Assembly (NCBI GenBank): GCA_016875735.1 | Contig: VGOW01000012.1 | Span: 1-64,000 of the forward strand | Origin: Chloroflexota bacterium | GTDB taxonomy: Bacteria > Chloroflexota > Anaerolineae > Anaerolineales > VGOW01 | DNA: 64,000 nt | Direction of reading: 5' to 3' | Shown: positions 7,776 through 17,400 of the stretch, one piece after another | How positions within the stretch are numbered: position 1 is the first letter of the stretch | Layout: each line of letters starts with the position of its first letter | Translations under genes and position numbers: made by a program | Notes under the pieces: model-generated | Seen by the model: the letters and a program-made list of their open reading frames with translations, nothing else | What the model was told of the DNA's origin: nothing | Database searches by the model: none

Positions 7776-7976
7776 TTACATGGATGGCTTATAATCGGGG
7801 GAGAGAAACTTCTCCGGGTCTTTCTCGAAACTGCGCTTGCAGCCCGGCCCGCAAAAGTAGTACGTCGTGCCTTTGTATTCGTAACTGCCAGCAGAGTCTT
7901 CTGCGGTGACAGTCATTCCGCACACCGGATCAACATAGGTTTGTTCGCTCGACGCGGCTTTCTGTTTGTCGTCCAT
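7776..7976 (-). CDS. Small YHS-domain protein
   Basis: The 66-residue protein is a YHS domain with VDPVCGMTV (C19) and the terminal [10 protein letters not shown] block (C42, C46). YHS domains occur in metal-handling proteins such as copper ATPases and are thought to bind metal through these cysteines. The protein has no signal peptide or membrane segment. AGGAGG lies 7 nt before the ATG. An extended -10 promoter sits only about 20 bp upstream and touches the start codon of ybaK on the other strand. The metal is unknown. Confidence 0.88.
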   Translation of the reverse strand: MDDKQKAASSEQTYVDPVCGMTVTAEDSAGSYEYKGTTYYFCGPGCKRSFEKDPEKFLSPDYKPSM

Positions 7977-7997
7977 AGGTTAGCCTCCTGTGCCCAA

Positions 7998-8006
7998 ATT
8001 GTAGCA
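7998..8006 (-). promoter_or_regulatory. Extended -10 promoter of the YHS gene overlapping the ybaK start
   Basis: On the minus strand TGC-TACAAT occupies 8006-7998; the TG falls on the ATG of ybaK (8006-8008). I see no convincing -35 box. The inferred leader is about 15 nt and includes the AGGAGG. Confidence 0.6.
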
Positions 8007-8476
8007 TGACTGCCAAGAACAACGTCACTCGCTTTCTCGACTCGCGCCAGATCCCCTACCAAGTCTTCGAGCTCCCTGCCGAAAAGCATTCTGCCGAAGA
8101 GACTGCCGCCCTGCTCGGCGTGCCGCCGGAGATCGTTTACAAAACAATCGTCGTCGGTCGAGAGCGCAAAGGTAAACCCATCCTATGCATGGTTCCGGCC
8201 ACTGCCGAAGTGAACTTGAAGACGCTCGCCCGATCTCTCGGCGAAAAGAAACTGCTTTTGCCCACCCAGCGCGAAGCCGAATCGCTCACCGGCTTGCAGG
8301 CCGGGGGCATCTCGCCGCTGGCTTTGCTCAACAAAGGGTTTCAGGTTTGCGTCGATCGCTCGGCAGAAGAACGCGAACGCATTCACATCAGCGGCGGGCA
8401 GAGGGGTCTGAATATCCGATTGGCGGTGAAAGATTTGGTGGCGGCGACAGGCGCAATATGGGTGGAGGCGAGGTGA
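8006..8476 (+). CDS. ybaK: YbaK/EbsC-type aminoacyl-tRNA deacylase
   Basis: The 156-residue protein matches Cys-tRNA(Pro) deacylases. The family lysine is in IVYKTIVV, followed by CMVPATAEVNLKTLA and the GGISPLALLNKG glycine-rich loop. These trans-editing enzymes clear cysteine or other small amino acids wrongly loaded on tRNA(Pro). The start is only 29 bp from the divergent YHS gene, and no Shine-Dalgarno sequence precedes it, so translation may begin on a leaderless or very short leader. The other end faces the SRPBCC gene across a large palindrome. Confidence 0.92.
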   Translation: MTAKNNVTRFLDSRQIPYQVFELPAEKHSAEETAALLGVPPEIVYKTIVVGRERKGKPILCMVPATAEVNLKTLARSLGEKKLLLPTQREAESLTGLQAGGISPLALLNKGFQVCVDRSAEERERIHISGGQRGLNIRLAVKDLVAATGAIWVEAR

Positions 8477-8485
8477 TGAAAAGCA

Positions 8486-8517
8486 GGCCGGCTCGGTCGG
8501 CGCCGACCGAGCCGGCC
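8486..8517. terminator. Perfect 32-bp palindrome between converging genes
   Basis: GGCCGGCTCGGTCGGC (8486-8501) is followed directly by its exact reverse complement (8502-8517). TTT follows on the plus strand and a TTTT run lies a few bases past it on the minus strand. It sits between the converging ybaK and SRPBCC stops and probably acts as a bidirectional terminator, though the T tracts are short. Confidence 0.75.
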
Positions 8518-8524
8518 TTTGGAA

Positions 8525-8956
8525 TCATTTCTCCAGCATCTGTTTGATTCGGTTGCACTGCTCTTCGAGCGACTTTTGCATTTGCTGTTTGATCATCGCC
8601 TCCGCCGGAGCAGGGTATGCGCCTGCGGGAACGTCCATCGAGATCGTCACCTTCGTGCCGCTCCCGGCTGGCTCGAACAGATAAACCGTTTCGACAGAAT
8701 TGGGAACGCCCACCGTTTTGACTGCCCACTTTTTGTTCTGCTCCAGCGCCGATACTTGCATCTTCGACTCGATCTTGCGCCCCATCACTTCGGTGGTGTA
8801 AACGTAGGTCGAGCCAACGGCAACGGGGCCAGCGGGCGTCACCTTCGCGTCGGCAATACCGGCCTGCCACGCCTTGTGGTTTTCGACGGAGGTGACGTAA
8901 TCGAAAATTTTATCGGCAGGTTGATTGATGGTGATGTTGAAAGAGATGGTTGGCAT
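8525..8956 (-). CDS. SRPBCC (polyketide cyclase/START-like) protein
   Basis: The 143-residue protein begins MPTISFNITINQPADKIFDYV, the usual first strand and helix of the SRPBCC lipid/ligand-binding fold, and ends in a long C-terminal helix. No catalytic residues can be assigned. The start at 8956 has AGGAGG seven bases upstream; the longer reading frame extends over the promoter and the start of the divergent amidohydrolase gene. TATACT on the minus strand at 8985-8980 is a plausible -10 box. Substrate unknown. Confidence 0.82.
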   Translation of the reverse strand: MPTISFNITINQPADKIFDYVTSVENHKAWQAGIADAKVTPAGPVAVGSTYVYTTEVMGRKIESKMQVSALEQNKKWAVKTVGVPNSVETVYLFEPAGSGTKVTISMDVPAGAYPAPAEAMIKQQMQKSLEEQCNRIKQMLEK

Positions 8957-9069
8957 GGGTGGCCTCCTGTGTGAGGGTGAGTATATCGCCTCTCGGAGCT
9001 GTGGCGGCAGAATCGGCACCAATGGCCCACTGAATGATGGCGCTTGCTGTGAAAGCATGAGCCCATGAG

Positions 9070-10107
9070 ATGAAAGTCTATTATTCTGAAGCGCATCGAG
9101 AACACAACCCGCCTTTCGAAGTCTTCGAGGGCGGCATTCAAGTGCCGGTGTTCGAATGCCCGGAGCGGATGGACCGCATTCTCGGCGCACTGCGGCACAG
9201 CGGTTGGGCCGACATCATGCCGCCCGAAGATGTCGGCCTCGATCCGATCCTCGCCGTGCACAACGCCGATTACATCGAATACCTCCGCACTGCATTCGAC
9301 GATTGGCAGCGCGACGGCGGCGAACTCGGCGCCCGATACGCCAGCCCCGTCCTCATCCCGGCCGCGTTTCCGCCGCGCCGCTCGGCAGGCAAGCCGCGTT
9401 CCATCGGCGCGCGAGCCGGGTACTACACCATGGATTTGAGCGCACCCATCGTCGCCGGGACGTATCGGGCGGCAGTCGAATCGGCTCAGTGCGCGGTGTC
9501 GGCGGCGAAGGCGGTCGCTGCCGGGGAACGGGTCGCATACGCACTCTGCCGCCCGCCCGGTCATCATGCCGGGCGCGATTACTGCGGCGGCTATTGTTAT
9601 CTCAACAACGCCAGCATCGCCGCGCGCTGGTTGTCACTCATTGGCAAAGTGGCCGTGCTCGACATCGACTATCATGCGGGCAACGGCACACAGGACATAT
9701 TTTACGAATCGGCGGATGTGCTCACGATTTCGATTCACGCCAACCCCGCGACTCACTATCCCTCATTCATGGGATACGCCGACGAGATTGGCGAAGGGAT
9801 CGGGCGGGGGCGGCACCGAAACTTCCCCCTGCCCTCTCACACCGGCGACGCCGATTACCTCCGCGCGTTCGGTGAAGCTCTTGAACTGATCCGAAACTTC
9901 TCTCCGCGCGCGCTCGTCGTCTCTGCCGGAATGGATATACACGTCGGAGACCCGCTCGGCGATTTCGACGTGACGACCGAAGGCATTGGCGAGATCGGGC
10001 GACGCATCGTCGCGCTGGGCTTGCCGACGGTTGTCGCGCAAGAAGGCGGGTACAACACCGACGCGCTCGGCGCAAACGTGGTATCGTTTCTGTCGGCTTT
10101 CGCCTAA
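9070..10107 (+). CDS. Histone-deacetylase family protein, acetylpolyamine amidohydrolase-like
   Basis: The 345-residue protein belongs to the class II HDAC/AcuC/APAH superfamily. Visible signatures are RPPGHHAG with the catalytic histidine pair, GGYCYLNNASIAA, the zinc ligands in DIDYHAGNG, and SAGMDIHVGD with the third ligand. The long insert before PGHH (VLIPAAFPPRRSAGK) and the GGYCYLNN motif resemble bacterial acetylpolyamine amidohydrolases more than AcuC, so polyamine deacetylation is the best guess. The catalytic set looks complete. It stands alone, 54 bp before an ECF sigma gene. Confidence 0.88.
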   Translation: MKVYYSEAHREHNPPFEVFEGGIQVPVFECPERMDRILGALRHSGWADIMPPEDVGLDPILAVHNADYIEYLRTAFDDWQRDGGELGARYASPVLIPAAFPPRRSAGKPRSIGARAGYYTMDLSAPIVAGTYRAAVESAQCAVSAAKAVAAGERVAYALCRPPGHHAGRDYCGGYCYLNNASIAARWLSLIGKVAVLDIDYHAGNGTQDIFYESADVLTISIHANPATHYPSFMGYADEIGEGIGRGRHRNFPLPSHTGDADYLRAFGEALELIRNFSPRALVVSAGMDIHVGDPLGDFDVTTEGIGEIGRRIVALGLPTVVAQEGGYNTDALGANVVSFLSAFA

Positions 10108-10161
10108 TCCTATGTTCGAGTCGCTGAAGAATTCTGAGCCCTACTGCATCTAATATCTCAA

Positions 10162-10752
10162 GTGGACCGAGCGGAAACACTGCAACTTCTTCAACTCTTT
10201 CACTCCGACGATGCCGCCGCCGTCGAGATGTTCGTGCGCGCCCATCAACAGGGGGTGTATCGACTCGCGCTGTCGGTTCTCGATGACTCGGCGGAGGCCG
10301 AAGAAGCGGCGCAGGATTCGCTGGTGGCGGCCATCAACGCCCTCGATACCTATCGCGGGGATTCGGCGTTCACGACTTGGCTGTATGCCATCACCTTGAA
10401 CACGTGCCGCGGGCGGTTGCGAAAACACCGGAGCCGCGAGCGGTTGATGGAGACTCTGCGGAGCATTTTCCGGTTGGGAAATGAGACGGCCCCCCACCCG
10501 GAAGAGGCCGCCATTCGCAATGAGGCCGACGCCGCTGTGGCCCGCGCCGTCGCTTCTCTCGACGAGAAGCACCGTTTGCCCGTCATCCTTCGTTATTACA
10601 ACGAACTGCCCGTGTCGGAGATCGCCAAATTGTTGGAGATCAGCGAAGGCACGGTGCATTCGCGGTTGTTCACGGCCCGCGAGCGGTTGCGGGCGATGTT
10701 GAAACCGGAGCATTTCATTCACACCCCACCGGGCAGAACAGACAACGCATGA
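10162..10752 (+). CDS. ECF RNA polymerase sigma factor
   Basis: The 196-residue protein has sigma region 2 (VYRLALSVLDDSAEAEEAAQDS through TTWLYAITLN) and region 4 (LPVILRYYNELPVSEIAKLL and the EGTVHSRLFTARERL helix-turn-helix). The only in-frame start I see is GTG at 10162, with no clear ribosome site. Its last four bases overlap the ATG of the next gene (ATGA), which encodes its likely membrane anti-sigma factor. No target promoter could be recognised within the window. Confidence 0.9.
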   Translation: MDRAETLQLLQLFHSDDAAAVEMFVRAHQQGVYRLALSVLDDSAEAEEAAQDSLVAAINALDTYRGDSAFTTWLYAITLNTCRGRLRKHRSRERLMETLRSIFRLGNETAPHPEEAAIRNEADAAVARAVASLDEKHRLPVILRYYNELPVSEIAKLLEISEGTVHSRLFTARERLRAMLKPEHFIHTPPGRTDNA

Positions 10753-11276
10753 GCAGGCTCAGTCACGAACAGGTTAAGTGGTTCTTGCACGTCTCAGCCG
10801 ACAAACGCTTGAACCCCAAAGACCGCGCCGAGTTGGAAACGCACTTGGCCGAATGCGCCTCGTGCCGGGCCTATGCCGATGAGATCCACTGGCTCAACAA
10901 AGCCATTGCCCGGGCCCTCCGCTCCCGTTGGACGCCCAAACGGTCGCGGAAGGATTTTGCCGCCCGTGTGCGCAGCCGCATTCTGTGGGACGCGGAGCGG
11001 CAGTTCTTTTTGGGCTTCGCCCGAACGGGGGTGAAACTCGGTTCGTTGGTGATGGTGGCGGTGTTGGCAGTGGGGATGCTGCAAAGCGTGATGGCGCCAT
11101 CTGCCAGAGTCAAATCATCGGCCAACGCGGCCATGGCCTCCATTCAATACTTGCCTCAGTTTGAGTATTCGCCGGAGAACGAATCATCCGTGCTGTTCAC
11201 TTCTCCATCAGCCGAAAAAGACGGCTACCCCTTCCGCTTCGTTTCACCGAGCAGAATGGTGGTGACGCTGTATTGA
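10749..11276 (+). CDS. Zinc-finger anti-sigma factor with one membrane segment
   Basis: The 175-residue protein has an N-terminal H32-x3-C36-x2-C39 motif (anti-sigma zinc-binding type), a basic region, one transmembrane helix at about 95-113 and an external tail of about 60 residues. Overlap with the sigma gene by ATGA supports a sigma/anti-sigma pair. The outer tail has no recognisable domain, so the signal it senses cannot be inferred. Confidence 0.85.
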   Translation: MSRLSHEQVKWFLHVSADKRLNPKDRAELETHLAECASCRAYADEIHWLNKAIARALRSRWTPKRSRKDFAARVRSRILWDAERQFFLGFARTGVKLGSLVMVAVLAVGMLQSVMAPSARVKSSANAAMASIQYLPQFEYSPENESSVLFTSPSAEKDGYPFRFVSPSRMVVTLY

Positions 11277-11502
11277 CGGCGATAGAGGCTCGGCGGGCGA
11301 ACCCGCGAGGCCTTAACCGCATTCCCTGAGCGGCGCGGCGGCACACACAGTTTCTCGGCTCGCGATAGGGAGCGCGAGCAACGCGAAACCACTGGCCGCT
11401 CCGTGCGCGCCAAAGCAACCGGATTGGCTATCCGGGCTCCTGTCTGTGGCGCGCGCTTCCCGCAGTGGAAACAGAAATGGGAGGCCGCTCAGGGAGGTTC
11501 TC

Positions 11503-13371
11503 TCACCGATACGATTCGGCCTGCAAAGTAAACAGCCTCGCGTACGTTCCGCCCCGCGCCAGCAGCTCGGCATGACTGCCCTGCTCGGTGATGCGCCCCT
11601 CCTCGATCACGAATATCCGATCGGCCATGCGCACGGTTGAAAAACGGTGGCTGATGAGCACCGCCGTTTTGTCTGCCGTCAGTTCGCGGAACTGCTGAAA
11701 GACTCGCAGTTCATTCTCCGCGTCCAGCGCGGCGGTCGGCTCGTCGAGCACCAGCACTTCGCAATCGCGCATGAAGGCGCGGCCCAGCGCAATCTTCTGC
11801 CACTCGCCGCCCGACAGATCGCGCCCGCGAGAGAACCAGCGCCCGAGCACGGTTTCGTACCCGTCGGCCATCGCTTCGATGATCGGATGCGCCCCGCTCT
11901 TCTGCGCCGCGCACACGATGCGCGGGCGGTCATCCAGCGCCTCGATTTGCCCGAAGCCCACGTTCTCAGCCGCCGCCAAGTGGTAGCGCACAAAATCTTG
12001 AAAGATCACTCCGATGCGGCGGCGCAAATCGTTCAAATCGTATTCGCGCAAGTCCACGCCATCCAGCAATATCTGCCCTTCGGTCGGGTCATAGAGTCGG
12101 GTGAGCAATTTGATCAGCGTCGTCTTCCCCGCGCCGTTCAAGCCCACCAGCGCAATTTTTTCGCCGGGGCCGATGATCAAATTGACATGGCGCAGCGCAA
12201 ATTCTTCGTGGCCTTCATATCGAAATGACACGTTGCGAAACTCGATGCCGCGCCGGATGCGCGTGGGCGCCGACACCGGTTGGGAGGCGGCCACCATCTT
12301 CGGCTTGAGGGCGAGAAAGGCAAACAAGTTCGACATGAACAACCCGTTCTCATACAGATCGCTCAGGCCGTAGAAGATGGCCTCGAACATGCCCTGACTC
12401 GAGCGAGCCACGCCGAGATACAGCGTCATGTCGCCGAGCGTAATCTCGCCGCCGACGGCCCGCCACACGATCCACGCATACGCCCCGTAGTACGAAAACG
12501 TCGCCAGCAACCCCCACCCCAACGAAGCCATGCTCCGCTTGCCGGCGATGGCTTGGTCTTCTTTGAGAAACTTCCAAAACAGATTGGCGTACCGTTTCAA
12601 CAATGGCTCGCCCAAATTGAAGAGTTTGATCTCTTTCACCGAATCGTAATCGGTGAGCAAGTATTCGAGATACTGCAGCTTGCGAGCTTCGGACGCGCGC
12701 CACGACAGCACGCGAAAGTGGAGCTCGGCAAATTGGCTCTGGGCGATGAATGCCGGAAGGGTGGCGGCAAAAAGGATCACGGCCAGCCATGGGTTGAATC
12801 GCACCAGCAGCGCGGCAAACGATATGAGCGTGACCGCGTTCTGCGCCAAATAGAAACCGCCGTTGACGATCTGCAAACTGCGCCAGTCGGCCTCGCGCCG
12901 CGCGTTTTGCAGTTTGTCGTAATACTCGGCATTCTCGAAATGGGAGAGGTCGAGTTCGAGCGCCTTGCGGATAATTTGCGAATTGATGCCGAGATTGATG
13001 CGCGCGTGCAAAACGTGCTCGGCGAAACGCCGCGCCTGCCCGTTGGCCGCTTGCACGATCACCAGCGCTAATTCGATCAGCAGCCACGGCAGAACTGCGG
13101 ACAACCCGGCTTGAGCGCCCGCGCCTGAACGGATTCCGTCCACCACCGCGTCGACGATCAACTTGCCCACCCATGCCTGCGCGGCGGGCAGTAACGCGCC
13201 GACGATGGAGCACACCGCCATCGCCGCCGCCGAGGCCGGGTGCGCGCCCCACACCAGCCCAAACGCCCGGCGCACATTGGCTATCGAGTCTTTTATTTTG
13301 GCCCACCGCTCGCTCATCTTCGCGGACTTTTGAGCAGGCGGCGCATCGCCGATAAACACCATTCGTTGCAT
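11503..13371 (-). CDS. ABC exporter, fused membrane and ATPase domains
   Basis: The 622-residue half-transporter has a six-helix membrane domain (about 40-330) and a C-terminal ATPase: Walker A GLNGAGKTT, signature LSGGEWQKIALGRAF, Walker B VLVLDEPTAALD and switch LISHRFSTV. It resembles lipid/peptide/multidrug exporters; no substrate is evident and it must dimerise. I start at the ATG at 13371, which has AGGA seven bases upstream, not at the TTG two codons earlier. It is a single gene, with a 226-bp spacer downstream in which I see nothing definite. Confidence 0.9.
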   Translation of the reverse strand: MQRMVFIGDAPPAQKSAKMSERWAKIKDSIANVRRAFGLVWGAHPASAAAMAVCSIVGALLPAAQAWVGKLIVDAVVDGIRSGAGAQAGLSAVLPWLLIELALVIVQAANGQARRFAEHVLHARINLGINSQIIRKALELDLSHFENAEYYDKLQNARREADWRSLQIVNGGFYLAQNAVTLISFAALLVRFNPWLAVILFAATLPAFIAQSQFAELHFRVLSWRASEARKLQYLEYLLTDYDSVKEIKLFNLGEPLLKRYANLFWKFLKEDQAIAGKRSMASLGWGLLATFSYYGAYAWIVWRAVGGEITLGDMTLYLGVARSSQGMFEAIFYGLSDLYENGLFMSNLFAFLALKPKMVAASQPVSAPTRIRRGIEFRNVSFRYEGHEEFALRHVNLIIGPGEKIALVGLNGAGKTTLIKLLTRLYDPTEGQILLDGVDLREYDLNDLRRRIGVIFQDFVRYHLAAAENVGFGQIEALDDRPRIVCAAQKSGAHPIIEAMADGYETVLGRWFSRGRDLSGGEWQKIALGRAFMRDCEVLVLDEPTAALDAENELRVFQQFRELTADKTAVLISHRFSTVRMADRIFVIEEGRITEQGSHAELLARGGTYARLFTLQAESYR

Positions 13372-13473
13372 AGTCAAGTCCTATCGTTCAGTGTCGCGGA
13401 GGGATGATAACACGTTGGCTACTCACTCGGCACTGCCCGAACGGGCGGCTGTATAACGTGTTTTATCAGCGCC

Positions 13474-13959
13474 CTATCCTTTGTAACCGATCTGCCGCAA
13501 GAAGCCTTTGCGCCAAGCGATGTCTTCGTCGCCTTCCACGCCCTTCGAGGCGAAGCCGTCCACCACGCCCATGATGCCGCGCCCCTGCTCCGTCTCGGCC
13601 ACGATGACTTCCACGGGGTTGGCGGTGGCACAGTACAGTCGGCACACTTCGGGAATCAATTTGATCGCGTTCACCACGTTGATCGGATAGAAGCCCTCTC
13701 CGAGAAACACAATGAAACTGTGCCCCGCCGAAAGCGCCAGCGCATTCTTTTTCGCCAACTCGATCATCGCCGCGTCGGTGCCCGACCAACGCACGAGGCA
13801 CTTGCCCGAGGCCTCGCAAAACGCCGCGCCAAACTTGATGCCCGGCACCGCCGACACCAACGTTTCGTGAATGTCTTCGACCGTTTTGATGAAATGCGAT
13901 TGGCCGAGAATGAAGTTGATAGGTTCCGGTTTTTCGATTTTTACGATCTTGAGTTCCAT
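13474..13959 (-). CDS. Adenosine-specific kinase family protein (PF04008-like)
   Basis: The 161-residue protein matches the small archaeal/bacterial family annotated as adenosine-specific kinase: GQSHFIKTVEDIHETL, the AFCEASG and VRWSGTD segments, and the CATANPVEVIVAETEQGRGI block near the C-terminus. The function in bacteria is little studied. AAGGAGGAATC precedes the ATG at 13959. It follows the hypothetical gene at 13983-14474 by 23 bp and probably belongs to the ileS transcript. Confidence 0.85.
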   Translation of the reverse strand: MELKIVKIEKPEPINFILGQSHFIKTVEDIHETLVSAVPGIKFGAAFCEASGKCLVRWSGTDAAMIELAKKNALALSAGHSFIVFLGEGFYPINVVNAIKLIPEVCRLYCATANPVEVIVAETEQGRGIMGVVDGFASKGVEGDEDIAWRKGFLRQIGYKG

Positions 13960-13982
13960 GATTCCTCCTTCGGGCCGCCGAC

Positions 13983-14474
13983 TCAACTCTTGCGCCGCAG
14001 CGCCAATTTGATTTCGTCCAGCACGCGCTGCTCGGCTTGAGTCACCGGCTCGCCTCCGCCCAAAAAGCCGCCTTCGCTGGAGGCCTTGGCCACCTTCTCA
14101 GCCAGAAACAGCACAAACTTTTTGTAATCCTCCAACTCTTGCGCGGTGGCCTTCGCGGCCACAATCATCACTGCGCGGCGCAGGTTGGCAATCACCACAT
14201 CGATGAATTCGCCTCGAGGCGGTTTGTGTTCCGCCTCACTCGCCTCCGACGACTCGGCGGGGCGCTTCTCACCGGAGCCGGTGTCCCGCAAAATCGATTG
14301 GATCAACTCGCTCCCGGCAAACATCTCCGCCGACTCCGACATGCCTTTGGCGACCGCCAACACCTCGCGGATCATTCCGCCCGGCGCGGCGATCATCACC
14401 GCCGCCCCCGGCTCATGAAGCGTCTTTCGGATCAGTTCCCATTCTTCGGGTGTGAAGTCGTCTTTCGTCGTCAT
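13983..14474 (-). CDS. Conserved hypothetical protein downstream of ileS
   Basis: The 163-residue protein begins FTPEEWELIRKTLHEPGAAVM, with a Gly/Pro-rich turn (APGG), a helical segment, a Ser/Glu-rich linker near 65-85 and a second helical half ending AEQRVLDEIKLALRR. I recognise the FTPEEW opening from small bacterial proteins of unknown function but cannot name a family. It starts four bases after the ileS stop, so it is very probably cotranscribed and perhaps translationally coupled. No signal peptide or membrane segment. Confidence 0.7.
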   Translation of the reverse strand: MTTKDDFTPEEWELIRKTLHEPGAAVMIAAPGGMIREVLAVAKGMSESAEMFAGSELIQSILRDTGSGEKRPAESSEASEAEHKPPRGEFIDVVIANLRRAVMIVAAKATAQELEDYKKFVLFLAEKVAKASSEGGFLGGGEPVTQAEQRVLDEIKLALRRKS

Positions 14475-14478
14475 GCCA

Positions 14479-17400
14479 TTATTTCTTCGCCAACATCACT
14501 TTCAATATCTCGCCATCGAAAGCGTCTTCGGCAGAGGCCGCGCCGGGCAGTTCGCCCGGAGCAAGATCGATGCACAGAGTCTCGCCAGTGATGTAGTCGG
14601 CGAAGGCGGTGACGGCCTCCCCCAGAGTCGGCGTGGCGGTGTAGCGAACGACGATCCGATCGGAGATGTCGAGTCCGGCAGACTTGCGCAAGTCTTGCAC
14701 GCGGCGCACGAATTCGCGCGCCAGCCCCTCGCGCACGAGTTCGGGAGTGAGATCGGTTTTGAGCGCGGCGAGGTATCCGGCCTCTTCGGCCACCACGTAG
14801 CCGCCGCGCGCGTTCTGCCGCACTTCCACTTCGCCCGGCAGCACGCTGATCGATTCGCCATCCACATTCAACAGCACCGGCTGGCCGGAAAGGAGCGCGC
14901 GCCCCAACGCCGATTGATCGCTCGCCAACAATGCGGCTTTGATCTTCGGGAACTTCGCGCCGTGTTTCTGCCCCAACTGCTTGGGCAGTGGGTTGAGTGA
15001 ATACGTCACCGCCTCTTCGGCGTGATCGAGCACACTGATCGTTTTGACGTTGAGCTCATCGGCCAGAAGTTCGGCGTAGGTTTTAATGGCGGCGGCTTCA
15101 CCGGCGAGCGGCGCAGAGAAGGCGCACTCGGAGAGCGGCTGGCGCACTTTGCGATTGGCTTTGGCGCGGGCGGCGTGGCCGAGCGACGCGGCGCGCATGA
15201 TCATGCGCATTTCATTCATTAATGTTTCGTCAATCTTCCACAACTGTGCGCCGGGCCAGTCGGCCAAATGCACGGAGGCCGGAGCATTCGCGTCCGCCGA
15301 GACGACGAGGTTACGATGCATCGCATCGGACATGAAAGGCATCGCCGGAGCAAGCAGTTTGCTCACGGTGACGAGGCACTCATGCAGGGTGGAATACGCG
15401 GCGCGATCCGACTCGGTCATCTCACCTTCCGATTTCCAGAAGCGGCGGCGGGATCGCCGGAGCCACCAATTGGACAGCGAGTCCACAAACCGTTCGATGG
15501 GCCGCGTCGCGTCGGTCACATCGTATCGCTCGTAGGCATCGGTCACATCGCGAACCAGTGTGTGAAGTTCGGAAAGGATCCACTTGTCGAGCGGAGTGAG
15601 GGCGCTCGTCGGCGGCTCGTGTCCCGGCTTCCAGTGGGCAAGGTTGGCATAGGTGACGAAGAATGAGTAGGTGTTCCACAGCGGCAGTATGAAGTTGCGC
15701 ACCACTTCGCCCACGAGGTCAACCGAGAAGCGGCGCGAGTTGCCGGGCGGCGAGGCGGTGTAGAGATACCAGCGAAAGGCGTCGGCGCCGTTGGCGTTGA
15801 GCACGCTCCACGGATCGACGATGTTGCCTTTCGACTTCGACATTTTCTGCCCTTCGCCGTCGAGGATGTGGCCGAGGCAGATCACATTCTTGAACGACAC
15901 GCTGTCGAACAGCAGTGTGGCGATGGCGTGCAGTGAGTAGAACCAGCCGCGAGTCTGATCGATGGCTTCGCAGATGTAATCGGCCGGGAATTGCTCCTCG
16001 AACATCTCTTTGTTCTCGAACGGGTAATGCCACTGGGCCACCGGCATCGCGCCCGAGTCGAACCACACGTCGATCAGTTCCGGCACACGGCTCATGGTTT
16101 TGCCGGTCTTCGGGTTGGGAAATGTGATCTCGTCCACGAAGGGGCGGTGCAAATCGAGATCAGAAAGGTCGCGCCCGGAGAGGCGGCTCAACTCGGCAAT
16201 CGATCCGACACAGTATGGATCGCCGTCTTCGTCCACCCACACCGGCAACGGCGTGCCCCAATATCGCTCGCGCCCCAACGCCCAATCGACGTTGTTCTCC
16301 AGCCAGTTGCCAAAGCGGCCGTGCTTGATGTGATCGGGCACCCAGTTAATCGTGGCGTTGAGATCGTTGAGTTGTTTTTTGTGGCGCGTGGTCTCGATGT
16401 ACCACGTGGAGCGGGCGTAATAGAGGAGCGGCGTGTGGCAGCGCCAACAGAAGGGGTAGGTGTGCAGATACGTGCCCGATTGGAAGAGCAGGCCACGATC
16501 GTTGAGATCGCGCGTGATCATCGGGTCGGCGTCTTTCACCCACATGCCGCGCCACGGTTTCACCGCGTCCACAAACTGGCCGCGCTCGTCCACCGTCATC
16601 AGCACCGGCAGGTCGTTGTCGTCCGCCATCTTCATGTCGTCCGCGCCGAAGGCTGGGGCTTGATGCACCACGCCCGTGCCGTCGCTGGTGGTGACGAAAT
16701 CGCCGAGCACAACGTAATGGGCCTTGCCCTCGAAGGGCATGAACGAGTACAGCGGGTTGTATCGCTTGCCTTTGAGTTCTTTGCCTTTGTAATCGCCGAC
16801 CACTTTGTATTGGCCTTCGCCCAACACTTTGTCGGCCAAGTCTTTGGCGAGGATCAGTTTTTCGGTCTGCCCATTCTCGCCGGTCTTGCGCTCCACTTTG
16901 AGGTACAGCACGTCGGGGTGAACGGCGAGGGCAACGTTGCCGGGCAGGGTCCACGGAGTCGTCGTCCACACGAGGAAGGATGTGCCCGGCTCATCTTTCA
17001 ACGGGAAGCGGATGTACACCGAAGGGTCTTCGGTGTCTTCTTCATATCCGAGCGACACTTCGTGATCGGAGAGCGGCGTGCCACAGCGCGCGCAGTACGG
17101 CACAACCTTGAAGCCTTGATACAACAAGCCCTTATCCCAAAACTGGCGCAGTATCCACCACACCGACTCGATGTATTCGTTGGTGTATGTGACGTAGGCG
17201 GTTCTGAGATCAACCCAGAAGCCGATACGCTCCGTCATCCGCTCCCAATCTTGAATGTAATCGAAGGCCGACTTGCGGCACTTGGCGTTGAACTCGGCGA
17301 TGCCGTATTTTTCGATCTGCTCTTTGCCGCTGAAGCCGAGCTGCTTTTCCACTTCGATTTCCACCGGCAAGCCGTGCGTGTCCCAGCCGCCGCGCCGCAA

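Noticed and set aside
8957-9190. Longer SRPBCC protein
   Set aside because: The extension overlaps the divergent amidohydrolase gene; the ATG at 8956 has an excellent AGGAGG site.
11277-11502. Possible tRNA or small RNA in the spacer
   Set aside because: No cloverleaf, CCA end or terminator pairing could be found by eye.
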